From NCBI GenBank assembly GCA_015039465.1, contig MU130357.1:407721-471720 (forward strand): a stretch of 64,000 nt of DNA, in the 5' to 3' direction. This document shows, piece after piece, positions 24,501-34,267 of this stretch. Source of the stretch: Phlegmacium glaucopus (lineage: Eukaryota; Basidiomycota; Agaricomycetes; Agaricales; Cortinariaceae). A program made the position numbers and the translations under genes. Numbering within the stretch: the first letter of the stretch is position 1; each line of letters starts with the position of its first letter. A model generated the notes under the pieces. It did not search any database. It was not told the origin of the DNA and saw only the letters and a list, made by a program, of their open reading frames with translations.

Positions 24501-24910
24501 CTTTACAGTCCCCCACATTGTCCGGCCAGAGTCCGGTCAGAGTCCGGTGAAAGTAGAAAAATGCCTGGACTGTATGTCTGGTCACAGTCTGCCGGACTTT
24601 TGATAGAATTTAGGGTTATATTTAGATTTAGAGGTTAGGCTTAGGGTTATATTTAGATTTAGGGCTTAGGCCTAGGGCTTAGGATTAATATTTAGGGATG
24701 GGGATATTTTCTGTCCACACAGTAGCGCATTCTTAGGTTAGGAGGGGATACAGGCATGTTTTGTACTTCTACCGGACTTCCACCGGACTCTGACCGGACT
24801 CTGACCGGACTTTTCTGGAGTCCAGCGGAAGTCCGGCAGAGTCCGGTCAGTCCGGTGGAGTCTGGTCAGTCCGGCGGAATTCCGGCCGGACAATGTGGGG
24901 GAGTGTAAAG
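24501..24910. mobile_element. MITE, GTCCGG words, 410 bp
   Basis: Left end CTTTACAGTCCCCCACATTG and right end CAATGTGGGGGAGTGTAAAG are nearly perfect inverted repeats. Inside the left end are three GTCCGG-containing words; inside the right end are about ten ACCGGACTC / AGTCCGG words. The centre is TTAGGGTT-like and AT-rich. No ORF. A TA dinucleotide sits left of the element. Confidence 0.8.
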
Positions 24911-25363
24911 TCCTCACCTCACCCTACCTTCTATTATGTACTAGCTGTATATAGTTGTATTAGCTCCCATGCTTTGTAGTATATAGGTGTAAGGTGCTTA
25001 TTGAAGATAAGCACCTTAGAATTCAACTTAATTCCCAGTGATACAGTGTAAATGTGTATAGGCATGGATATGCACATTTTTCTGGAAATACCAATTATAT
25101 TAATGTAATCTGGCACAGAGTGGTGACTACACCAGTTGATTAAACAGAAATTGTAATGAAAGGTTCACAGCATAAGGCTGGAGATATATTATGGTGTGAA
25201 TTCACCTAATTGTCACACTGTCTAATAATTGAACTTCCTGGCTAAAACCACAAATATCCATGACAGCTATCAGGGAATACATTACAATATTATGTAAATA
25301 TTAAGTCTACACTACAAGGGGATTTATCTGGTGCATCTGGAGCTATGTCTAAAGGTAGAAGAC

Positions 25364-25942
25364 TGTTAAGTTTTAAAACAAGGGAGTCACATCAGAGTTA
25401 CTCCGGAACAGACAGAATGGAACCGGAACAAGTAACAGAAAGGACTTTGGCCTCAGCGTATGTGCTGTGCCGCCCAGCTCCTACAATGTCCTGATTTTGA
25501 AACTGGAAGAGAATGGAAAGACAGAAGACCTCAGTGACTCAGAGGACGAACAAGTGGAGGAAACTAAGATGATATTCAAACTGAGGAAAAACATACAAGT
25601 TTCGAGTACTTAAATATAAAAGGAATAGCAACCAAAATATAGAATATAAATATAAGTGCTGCGTTCTGCGCCCGGAAAAGGTCCTGCATTCTTGGGTGAA
25701 TAATCCATAGCTGGTGTGCTGACTGATGGTGGGAAAGTGATGACAAAGAAATAGTTGTTATGGCAAAGGTGTGGTATGGGTTTGGAGTATCGTCGGAAGA
25801 GTTGGAATGATACAGAGAAGTCTCGGAGATGGACATAGGAGGAGTAGAACCAGAAACAAGGGAGAGTACTGGAACAGAGTACGGACTACCGGAAACAACT
25901 CCGATGGAGTCGGACCAGAGTAACATATGACAGAATGTAACA
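25364..25942 (-). mobile_element. Gypsy-like 3' LTR, minus orientation, with PPT
   Basis: The same LTR family as 12,562-13,139, inverted. On the minus strand the LTR start (TGTTACATTCTG) is preceded by the purine-rich gacagggaggtac (25,943-25,955). That marks this copy as a 3' LTR with its internal region to the right. No matching TSD is found, and the internal region is soon replaced by other sequence. Confidence 0.72.
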
Positions 25943-26082
25943 GTACCTCCCTGTCAAGGCTGAGACCCTCGAGGCCACATGATGGTCTGTGCAAGGTTGG
26001 CATGGTATAAAGACCGTCGGAGACTGGTGGAGATTCTTCACTTCAGATAACTTCCTAAACCCCCATCCTCTAATCAAACACC

Positions 26083-26792
26083 ATGAACAACAACAACAAC
26101 AATGCTGGCTCTTCCCAACAAGCCAAGTCGGAAGAGGCCTGGGCTTGAATTCAGAGCAAGTGGGAGGCAGAGAAGCGAGCGCAGGAGGCAGAGGAGAAGG
26201 AGTTGATGGAGTTGGAGGCAGTGGGAAGAGGAGAACCGGAGAGCGGAGGAGGAGAGGAAGAGGGTGGAAGCGGAGAAGAAGAGTAGAGAGGAGCAGCAGC
26301 AGAAACTGCTGGAGATGCAGCAGGTTTGAAAGGTGGAGGAGCAGAGGAGGAGAGAAGCAGAGGTAATCAACATAGATGACAAAGAAGTAGAAGAAGAGCC
26401 ACAAAACAATGGAACGGAGCCGGGGCCCAGCATCCCAAAAAAAAGAAAACTAAATAACAAAGTAAGTGCATTCCATAAAAAAGAAAATGTAACACTAAAC
26501 AAATCATAGGACCAAGTAACTCCAACCATGGAGGAAAACTGCCTGGCCCGCGCCCTATGTACGGGCGCAGGTACTATGTGCCACGGAAAGATGCGGGGGC
26601 CCAGGTGCTGGAGGTGCTACCAGCTGAAGAAGGGCTGTAGCATAGTTGGAGGGAAAAAGAGGATGGTGGCGGTGGAAATTCCAGTGGAGAGGGTTGGAGG
26701 GAAAGGAAAAGGAAAAGGGAAGGCAAAGGAAGTTGTGGAGTTGGAAATGGAAGGAACAGATAGGTTGGCGGATGGTGTCGCACACCAATACT
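26083..26792 (+). pseudogene. Degenerate zinc-cluster-like, Glu-rich gene
   Basis: The start at 26,083 reads an Asn run then SSQQAKSEEAW. A TGA follows (about 26,146), and the frame resumes with KWEAEKRAQEAEEKELMELEA, after which stops and a frame change occur. The last exon, after a GTAAGT...ATAG intron near 26,461-26,510, encodes CTGAGTMCHGKMRGPRCWRC then KKGCSIVG. This is a C-rich module of the kind seen in many agaricomycete Glu-rich proteins. The TGA codons and frame breaks make it a pseudogene. Function is unknown. Confidence 0.55.
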
Positions 26793-27446
26793 GATTGGTA
26801 GTGTGAGAAGAAAGCTTAAAAGTTGCCATCATGAAAATAAGCGGACTTTGAATTTGCTTACCTATTTTGGAAGCGGCCCTGAATCGTGTTCCTGGTCAAC
26901 AAAACCATTCGTTCAACGATAACATCCTCATCGCTCATCATATCCTCAATGTCTTCCACTATGTTGTCTATCATTTACACTATCGACATGCTCCTTAACA
27001 TCTACCATCTGTTTGTCCCTTGGCTAGTGATACAACAAAGCGATCAATCTACTATTCACATCGGTCATCGGCTCGCGTTTGATCGTATCTTTGGTCCATC
27101 ATTTCAAGAACGGCCCGTTTATGGATGCATCAGCCACATCTCCCATTATGTCAAAGGCTTTGTCATTGTTGTTGTGGCTATGGACCCACAAGTCTTCGCC
27201 TCAGCCATCTATCTTGCCATACCTCGCTCCTGGATCTCACTCAGTCCCCTATCCTCACTCATCTACCTCTTATCTTATCATTCACTGCCAAAACCATCAT
27301 TCACGCGGTACCTGAAGCCTTCCCACCCTCTTTATGACAATTTAGGAAGTCCAGGAGGATCACGACTAAGCAGGAATTGCAGATGAATCAGCAGCAGAGG
27401 ATTATTCTCGCAGAGTGTCAAGTGTTATCAAAGCTGCACAAGAAAT
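26793..27446. repeat. Block X of an inverted X-Y-X'-Y' arrangement
   Basis: Sequence from about 26,784 to 27,446 recurs inverted to the right. 28,258-28,297 is the reverse complement of about 27,405-27,446. After undoing the mirror error, 28,900-29,080 is the reverse complement of about 26,784-26,955. The rest of the inverted copy is hidden by the N gap. The plus-strand frame at 26,886-27,386 shows no domain I recognise. Confidence 0.6.
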
Positions 27447-28257
27447 TGTAGTCCAAATCACTACAAACAAGCAACAAGCTCGGCTCGAAGAAGCACGCTA
27501 TAAATCGTTGTTGGTGTTGTATATAAAACACCAACCAGAGAGCAATGGACTAGTCTTTAAGTCAAAAGCCTCCCTGTTGTTCGTTTAGGGAAGGTGTAAC
27601 CTTGACTTGTAACACACAGAGGGAGGGAGCAAGAGTAGAGGTAGAAGGAGGATGAGGATGAATGAGAAAGAGTCTTCAGTAAGACTATAGCAGTTGACAG
27701 TGGGTTGACAGTAAAGGACTGAAAAAGCGAACTCAGAGGGGTTAAGGAAGAGGATGAGGAAGAATAAGAGGGAGTCTTCAGCAAGACTATAGCAATTGAC
27801 AGATGGGGATAGATTGACAGTAAAAGGCAAGAAAAAGCGAACTTGAGGGAGGAATTCACTGGAATTCCACTGAGAAGATGAAAGTGGGGAGTAAGAATGA
27901 ATTGAGGTGAACTACCTATCCTGGTACAAAAGAGCAGTAGTTATACCCTAAGGATGAGGCTATGTAAAACAATAAAAAGAAAGAAGTACGCGCTGTCAAA
28001 GGAAGAAAGATAAAGAGAGGACAGCTGCGAGAAGAAAAGAACAATGGAAAAGAAGAAGGAACAATAAAAAAATCTGTAAAGTGTCAAAGTGCGAGAGAAA
28101 AGAAAGGAAGGCAGTGTACATAGTCCAATAGCAAAAATATATCGACTCCTTAGGCGTGTGGTCATGTCAAAATATGAAAGGTCCTGAGTCAACACTTGAA
28201 AGGCGCAGCCTTGTTCCCAAGAAAACACTACTTGCCCATGGTCCCATGTCGCGCAGC
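27447..28257 (-). mobile_element. LTR-like block Y, minus orientation
   Basis: On the minus strand this has a TATA-like ataaatact / ctcttttgtaccagg segment and ends near gttggtgttttatata. Plus-oriented relatives lie at 29,083-29,525 and 31,880-32,365. It appears to be an LTR of a second retroelement family. The exact ends could not be fixed because both neighbours are rearranged. Confidence 0.55.
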
Positions 28258-28297
28258 CTTGATAACACTTGACACTCTGCGAGAATAATCCTCTGCT

Positions 28298-28667
28298 NNN
28301 NNNNNNNNNNNNNNNNNNNNNNNNNNNNNNNNNNNNNNNNNNNNNNNNNNNNNNNNNNNNNNNNNNNNNNNNNNNNNNNNNNNNNNNNNNNNNNNNNNNN
28401 NNNNNNNNNNNNNNNNNNNNNNNNNNNNNNNNNNNNNNNNNNNNNNNNNNNNNNNNNNNNNNNNNNNNNNNNNNNNNNNNNNNNNNNNNNNNNNNNNNNN
28501 NNNNNNNNNNNNNNNNNNNNNNNNNNNNNNNNNNNNNNNNNNNNNNNNNNNNNNNNNNNNNNNNNNNNNNNNNNNNNNNNNNNNNNNNNNNNNNNNNNNN
28601 NNNNNNNNNNNNNNNNNNNNNNNNNNNNNNNNNNNNNNNNNNNNNNNNNNNNNNNNNNNNNNNNNNN
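28298..28667. other. Scaffold gap, 370 N
   Basis: Undetermined bases. By symmetry with block X the missing sequence should be largely the reverse complement of about 26,956-27,404. Confidence 1.
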
Positions 28668-29082
28668 GCTCTTCTTTTCTTGTTACCTTTTCTTTTTCCT
28701 TGTCATTTTATTAGACATTTCACAGTTTCACGCTCTCTTTTCTTTCCTTCCGTCACATGTATCAGGTTATCGTTTTTATATAGCTGAGGTATCCGCACAC
28801 CAGTACAGTTTTTATACTTTCCAGGACTCAGTTGTGAACTTTCCGCGTCGGAACAAGGGCTCTTTTATGATGAACGGGTACTAGGGTACAGCGCGACAGC
28901 GCGTGGTTATGACTAACCATCGCACTCTTCTTTCGAATTTTCAGCGGTAGTACTTTTATTCGCCTGAAACTTAAACGAATGGATAAAACCTTCGCCGGGA
29001 CTTAGCGCAAGGACCAGTTGTTTTGGTAAGCAAGTTGCTATTGTAGGAGTAGCGAGTAGTATAGGAGTTACAGAACAGCTGT
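28668..29082. other. Mirrored segment B (complement without reversal)
   Basis: Directly right of the N gap. Its bases are the plain complement, in the same direction, of 28,028-28,255 followed by about 26,784-26,955. For example acatttcacagtttcacgct (28,715-28,734) is the complement of tgtaaagtgtcaaagtgcga (28,075-28,094), at a constant offset of 640. If the segment is string-reversed in place it becomes the correct reverse complement and runs without a break into 29,083. From there on the sequence is a normal inverted copy of 28,027 leftwards. Confidence 0.88.
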
Positions 29083-29525
29083 CCTCTCTTTATCTTTCTT
29101 CCTTTGACAGCGCGTACTTTGTTTCTTTTTATTGTTTTCCATAGCCTCATCCTTAGGTATAAATACTGCTCTTTTGTACCAGGATAGGTAGTTCAGTTCA
29201 ATTCATTCTTACCCCCCACTTTCATCATCTCAGTGGAATTCCAGTGAATTCCTCCCTTAAGTTCGCTTTTCTTGCCCCTTACTGTCAATCTATCCCCTAT
29301 CCCTCAACCGCTATAGTCTTACTGAAGACTCTCTCTTGCTCATCCTCATCCTCGTCTTATACCTCATTCATCTTCCAAGACCTTCATCCTCCTCCTTCTC
29401 TTCTGTATTCCTTCCCCTTACCTCTGTGTGTTAAAAGTCAAGGTTATACCTTCCCTAAACAAACAACAGGGAGTCTCTTGACCTAAGGTCTGGTCCACTG
29501 CTCTCTGGTTGGTGTTTATATACAA
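29083..29525 (+). mobile_element. LTR-like block Y, plus orientation
   Basis: The reverse complement of about 28,027-27,520, containing tataaatactgctcttttgt and the ctctggttggtgttta end. It is followed by a short leader and a charged ORF. Confidence 0.6.
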
Positions 29526-29548
29526 CAACAACATCGATTTATAATGGG

Positions 29549-29869
29549 TTGGAGATGATAGGAGGGTGGTTGAAGAAGTTAGCGGAGACTCAGGAGGAGA
29601 TAAGGTTGGCGATGGAGGTGTGGATGAGGAGGGAGTTTGAGAAGGAGAGATGGGAAGAAGAAAGGAGAAAGGAGGAGAAAAAATGGAAGGAGGTGAAGAA
29701 AGTGGAGAAGGGTGTAGAAACAGAGAGGCAAGAGGAGACGGAGGACGAGGAGATGGAAACAGATGACAGGGACAAGTCGGAAGTGGAAGTAGGATTGGGA
29801 GCGGAGACGGAGAGGACAGAAGGAGCGGAGGAAGAAAGGATAGAAGAAGTAGAAACAACAAAAGAGTAG
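29549..29869 (+). CDS. Charged coiled-coil-like ORF, possible retroelement gag remnant
   Basis: An open frame of 106 aa, almost entirely Glu/Lys/Arg. It has a heptad-like region (about residues 8-60, EEIRLAMEVWMRREFEKE and similar) and an acidic tail. It begins about 25 bp after LTR-like block Y, where a gag would start. No zinc knuckle or capsid motif is visible. The start codon is uncertain because the surrounding sequence is low complexity. It could equally be a chance purine-rich frame. Confidence 0.35.
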   Translation: MEMIGGWLKKLAETQEEIRLAMEVWMRREFEKERWEEERRKEEKKWKEVKKVEKGVETERQEETEDEEMETDDRDKSEVEVGLGAETERTEGAEEERIEEVETTKE

Positions 29870-30046
29870 AATAAAAAAATAATTTGTATATAATCTTTTT
29901 CTTGTTGTTATTTTTTTTGTTTTGTTTTATAAAATAATTTTGTTTTCTTAACTTTGTTTTGTGAAATGGAAAAGTAAGATAACGGAAAGGAAAGGAACAG
30001 AAAAGACATGGAAAGGAACGGAAAAAACAAGGGAAGGAAAGGAAAA

Positions 30047-31535
30047 GGAATCAAGAGAGCGGAAGAGGTCTGGGTTTAGCCGGATAGCTCATGTGGAAAT
30101 CAGCAACAAGTTCGGATGCATGTCATAATTCATTAGCTGGTAACCAGGAAGTTTCTTCATCAGTACCTTCATAGCCAGACCACTTGACTAGGTACAGAAT
30201 TTTGCATATGCGCCGTCTGTTGTCCAATTTAGAGTCCAAAATTTCAGAAACCTTGAATTCCTGTTCTCCATCAATGACAACCGGAGGAGGCAGAGGTTGA
30301 GTACAATCCGGAATAGTGTTCGGAATGGAGGGCTCTAGCATGGGAACATGGAAAATGGGATGGATGGCACACAAGTTGTCAGGAAGACGGAGGGTCCAGG
30401 ACAAAGGACCTGCCTGAGCAATAATCTCATATGGACCAAGATACTTCTCGGAAAGCTTCTTTGAAGGTCTGGTCATACAGAAGAATTGTGCTCTGACAAA
30501 GGCTTGATCTCCAACCTTGAAGTCCAGAGGAGGAATCTGACGCTTGTCCGCAGAACATTGGTATTGTTCCTGGGAGGTAAGGATAGCTTTTCGGAGTTCC
30601 TCGTGGAGTTTGTTAAGGTCTGTAACATACTTGTGAGCATGGGAGGAGATGAGGTTGTACTCCAGATGGATAGTGATAGCCAGATTGTAGCCTTTGTTAG
30701 TGAAGAACAGAGATACACTGGTAGTGGCACTCGGAGTATTGTTGTAGGAGAATTCCGCTAACGGAAGAAGTGAACTCCAGTTACCTTGCTGATAATTGCA
30801 GTAGATGTGGATATATTGTTCCAAGGTCTGGTTGACGTGTTCCATTTGTCCGTCACCTTCCAGGTGGTATCCGGAGGTGAAGTGCAGCTTCATGTCGAGG
30901 GCTTTTCTGAGGGATCTGAAGAAGTGAGATACAAACTTGGAACCGTGATCAGAAGTTACATGGGACAGAACACTGTGCTTGGAAAACACGTGGATGACAA
31001 ATAGTTCAGCAAGTTGAGCAGAAGTGATGGTGTCGTATGTGGGGATGAAAATGGATTGTTTCATGAACCAGTCTACTACGACTAAGACCACAGTGAAACC
31101 TTCAGAGTCTGGAAGGTGTTCAATGAAATCCATGGAGATGGAGTCCCAGGGACAGGATGGAACAGGAAGTTGTTGGAGTAAGCTGTATGGTTTATGATGT
31201 TTGGCTTTGGACCAAGAACAGGTGGTGCAAGTCCTACAATAATCAGTGACAAAAACACAAATACTAGGCCAAGTATACTCTCAACGGATAACCGCAAGAG
31301 TCCTATTGACACCAAAATGTCCAGAGACAGGATGGTCATGATAATAACGAAGGACACGGAGACAAAGATCTCTGGAATCTGGAACATAGATCCATTGATC
31401 AATCTGGACGAATCCGGAAGAGTCCTTTGACCATCTAACATACTTTGGATTATTGATATCCAATAAGTAGGACTGTGCAAGGGGATCCGTGGAAAGAGCG
31501 GAAAGAATCCCCTTGTTGAGCTCTTCAACATCCAT
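30047..31535 (-). pseudogene. Gypsy (chromovirus-type) integrase-chromodomain, decayed
   Basis: Reading leftwards: an HHCC zinc-binding region (HDHPVSGHFG... CRTCTTC), then the integrase core, then a C-terminal chromodomain. The core acids are all retained: D in VVVDWFMKQ, D in TSDHGSKF, E in GQMEHVNQTLEQ. The GPY/F-like stretch KYLGPYEI precedes the chromodomain, VSEILDSK...YLVKWSGYEGTDEETSW. Two in-frame TGA codons (after RTLAVIR and after WLPANEL) sit where the family normally has an amino acid, probably CGA changed to TGA. Reverse transcriptase and RNase H are missing. The 5' side is truncated near 31,540. No matching LTR pair in the right orientation brackets it. Confidence 0.82.
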
Positions 31536-31539
31536 GGTA

Positions 31540-31860
31540 CCTTGTATTTGTGGTGTGCATAACAGGATGAATACCAGCTGACCAAAAAGGTAAAAATAGA
31601 TCCTAAAAGAGGGAATTGTTAGCTTTCAAATGCACCATTTAACATTGAAAATGACCTAAAAATGACCAACATTGCACCATTTCAATCTACCTCCTACTTA
31701 TTTGGCCCCTTGCATTTGCAGTGTGTATAATGGAAGAAATACCAAGCTGACTGAAAATGTGAAACCATATCCTAAAAGAGGTGACTGTTAGCTTTCAAAC
31801 ATGCTGTTAAATGATGCATTGGACAGAGGGTTTGAAGAAAGAGGCCACATCAACACTGTG
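31540..31860. repeat. Two diverged direct units of about 95 bp
   Basis: The segment tcctaaaagaggga/gtga then ctgttagctttcaaa occurs at about 31,600 and 31,770 with similar flanks. No gene is seen. Confidence 0.5.
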
Positions 31861-31879
31861 TAAAAAAATGAGTATTGTT

Positions 31880-32365
31880 CTACATAGCCTCATCCTTAGG
31901 GTATAAATACTGCTCTTTTGTACCAGGATAGGTACTTTCTCCCAATTCATTCTTACTCCCCAACAGTCATCTTCTCAGTGGAATTCAAGTGAATTCCTCT
32001 CTCAAGTTCGCTTTTTTATCTCTTTACTGTCAATCTATCCCTCTACTGCTATAGTCTTGCTGAAGACTCTATCATCCTTATCCTCATCCTCTATTCCCTC
32101 AAGTTTGCTGTTTCAGCCTTTAACTGTTACTGTCCCCTATTGTCTACTGCTATAGTCTTTCTAAAGACTCTTTCTCATTCATCCTCATCCTTGTCCTCTA
32201 CCCTCAGTCACCTGTTAAGACATTCATCCTCATCCTCCTCACCTCTACTCTTGCCCCCTACCTCTGTGTGTTACAAGTCAAGGTTATACCTTCCCTAAAT
32301 GAACAACAGGGAGGCTTTCAACTTAAAGACTAGTCCATTGCTCTCTGGTTGGTGTTATATAACAA
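31880..32365 (+). mobile_element. LTR-like block Y, third copy
   Basis: Shares tataaatactgctcttttgt and the whole following CT-rich region with 29,150-29,520, ending gctctctggttggtgttata. About 85-90% similar by eye. Confidence 0.58.
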
Positions 32366-32389
32366 CACAAACAATGATTGTTCGAACTG

Positions 32390-33470
32390 AACTTTCTGTA
32401 AATATTTTTTGCTAATTTTTCTGCTGAGAATTAACCTTAAAATCTATAAAATAATGTTCTTAGGCACCAGACCTGATGTTTTGGGAGTCGGAGTTTGAAA
32501 AATCTCATTGCTTGCAAATCACTTCAGAAAACACAAGCAACAACAATGTGACCAATACTGATGATGGACAACACCAATGACAAGAACAAGCACAATGACG
32601 AGCACAACAGTGCACCCTTGGAAGGTAGTTTTTAAAATTAAAATTAAATCTAATTGTACTTAAACTACAACAGACACATGACAACATTTCTTAATTTATG
32701 AAACATCCCCAGGCAGCTGAGAAAAACACATACCAGGTGTAAAGTGGGGCAATAAACAGGTGAAAGATCAAGTATGGAAGATGGGTAATGAAGCTATGCA
32801 AGTTAGTGAATGCCGAAATTCATCCTTCCATCATATACTCACAAAATTTTATGGCAGATGTTGCTATGATAGCTTGTATTCTGTGCAAACAGTATGTGAT
32901 CCATAAAAAAAACTTGAAATATGCTGAACAAGTAATCAACAAATAAACAACGATGAACAAGTGACAAGTGAATCACAACAAATGAATGAATGACAAATGG
33001 TTGACAAACAAATGACAAACAAATGAATGATGGCTTAGGAGTGTCATAAGCGACATCATGGGCCAAGGTACGCCAGCTGTGCCTCATAGTAAAACATGTC
33101 ATTTTCTAAATATACTGAACAAGTAATCTAGGTACCAACTGTACAATGACAACAAATGAACAATGATGAATGAATGAATGAACAAACAATGATGAGCATT
33201 ACCCTCCCTGGAGGTATGTTTTTTAATTCTAACTTAATTCTAATGTAAACTAATACAACAGACAAATGAGAACCGACAAATGATGCCAACCGACAACAAC
33301 AAACAAACAACAAGTGAATGACAACAAGTGAATGGACAACAAATGGATGGACCACCAACAAATGGACAACAAATGAGCAGATGATGAGTGGATGATGAAT
33401 GGATGATGAACAAAACAGATGACAACTTAAGAGGAGCAAATGGTGTTGAATGAGTACAATGGATGAATGG
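32390..33470. repeat. Low-complexity AATG/ACAA region
   Basis: Two related units, each with a cttggaaggtagttttt or ccctggaggtatgtttttt edge (about 32,615 and 33,208), followed by long degenerate (AATG)n / (ACAA)n tracts. Part of it corresponds to the backward reading of 10,200-10,370 and 9,880-9,960. Non-coding. Confidence 0.5.
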
Positions 33471-33494
33471 CCTACCCGTTTAGACACCAACCAC

Positions 33495-33751
33495 GACCCA
33501 CTTAGTAGTTTAGTTTATTAGGCTACAGTAATAATGTGATGATGAATAAATATGAATTACCCTTGGCAATGGGGTATTTTTTATTGGTTCATCGGTTTGA
33601 ACCAGTTCTAGAACCGAACAGAACCGACAGAACTGGTTCTTTTGGTTCTGGTTCTGGTTCTGGTTCAGTTCAGCCAGGAACCTTTTGGTTCGGTTCTCGG
33701 TTCTCCAAAAATAGTTGAAGAACCAAACTGAACCAAACATTGGTAACACTA
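33495..33751. repeat. GAACCGGTTC-word element
   Basis: An inverted counterpart of 13,589-13,817, running from gacccacttagtagtttagt to ACATTGGTAACACTA. It inserted directly next to a fragment of the SAP gene (33,755). Confidence 0.75.
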
Positions 33752-33754
33752 GTT

Positions 33755-33813
33755 GGATAAGGTCCACATTTTTGCCACTGGCTTTTATGGCGTGCAATTT
33801 GACAAGTTGGTTG
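33755..33813 (-). pseudogene. Fragment of the SAP-domain gene
   Basis: The minus strand reads accaacttgtcaaattg, then cacgccataaa, then gtggaccttatccaac. This is the SAP helix region of 2,715-2,780 with a 9-bp internal deletion and a few substitutions. It encodes QLVKLHAIKASGKNVDLIQ. It is bounded by the GAACC element on one side and the Copia LTR on the other. Confidence 0.8.
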
Positions 33814-34083
33814 TGTTGACTTATACCAGGGGTCAGGTCATCTATCATCTCACGTGATACTCCTTTTTGTTTATCAGTCACATTTTCCCTTTCTTGTTCC
33901 TCAGTTGTCAACTACTACTTCCCGACACTGAGGACGTATGTTATTCTCTGTCTACTATGATAAATGTGTATCTAACTCATATCCTAGTACGCTCTTCGCG
34001 TTCTAGGTAAATACATTAGTTGTCAACTACTACTTCCCAACACTGAGGACTACGCTCTTCACGTTCTAGATCCACGATCTACA
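33814..34083 (+). mobile_element. Copia 5' LTR (inferred), about 270 bp
   Basis: Starts TGTTGACTTATA, the same 12 bases that follow the polypurine tract at 48,104, and ends ...ATCTACA before a tRNA-type primer site. Inside it gttgtcaactactacttccc and the ctcttcgcgttctag segment each occur twice. The 3' LTR no longer matches beyond 12 bp, so the end is inferred from the PBS. Confidence 0.55.
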
Positions 34084-34097
34084 GGTTATGGGCCCCG
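34084..34097 (+). other. Putative primer-binding site (initiator tRNA-Met half)
   Basis: ggttatgggcccc follows the LTR end directly. It is complementary to the anticodon region (GGGCYCATAACC) of initiator tRNA-Met, a half-tRNA primer known for several Copia elements. Confidence 0.5.
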
Positions 34098-34267
34098 GTC
34101 GGCTGTGACCTAGACCTTAGAGACATTTTCGGGAACAATAACTCAAAAAAATTTCTGTTTCTTATAGTCCATTCAATTTTCAAGTGCACTTTTAATTGTC
34201 CTCATCACACCTGGAATTATCAAACATGCAATTTCTGCACAAATCTTTGTGCATATAGTCGGCAAGA

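Noticed and set aside
25886..26529. Long Leu/Ser-rich minus-strand open frames
   Set aside because: Antisense shadow of the Glu-rich zinc-cluster-like pseudogene on the plus strand.
28269..28787. Open frame spanning the scaffold gap
   Set aside because: Mostly undetermined bases and the right part is mirrored sequence.
29418..29861. Pro/Ser/Leu-rich minus-strand frame of 147 codons
   Set aside because: Antisense of an LTR and a purine-rich stretch; composition explains the openness.
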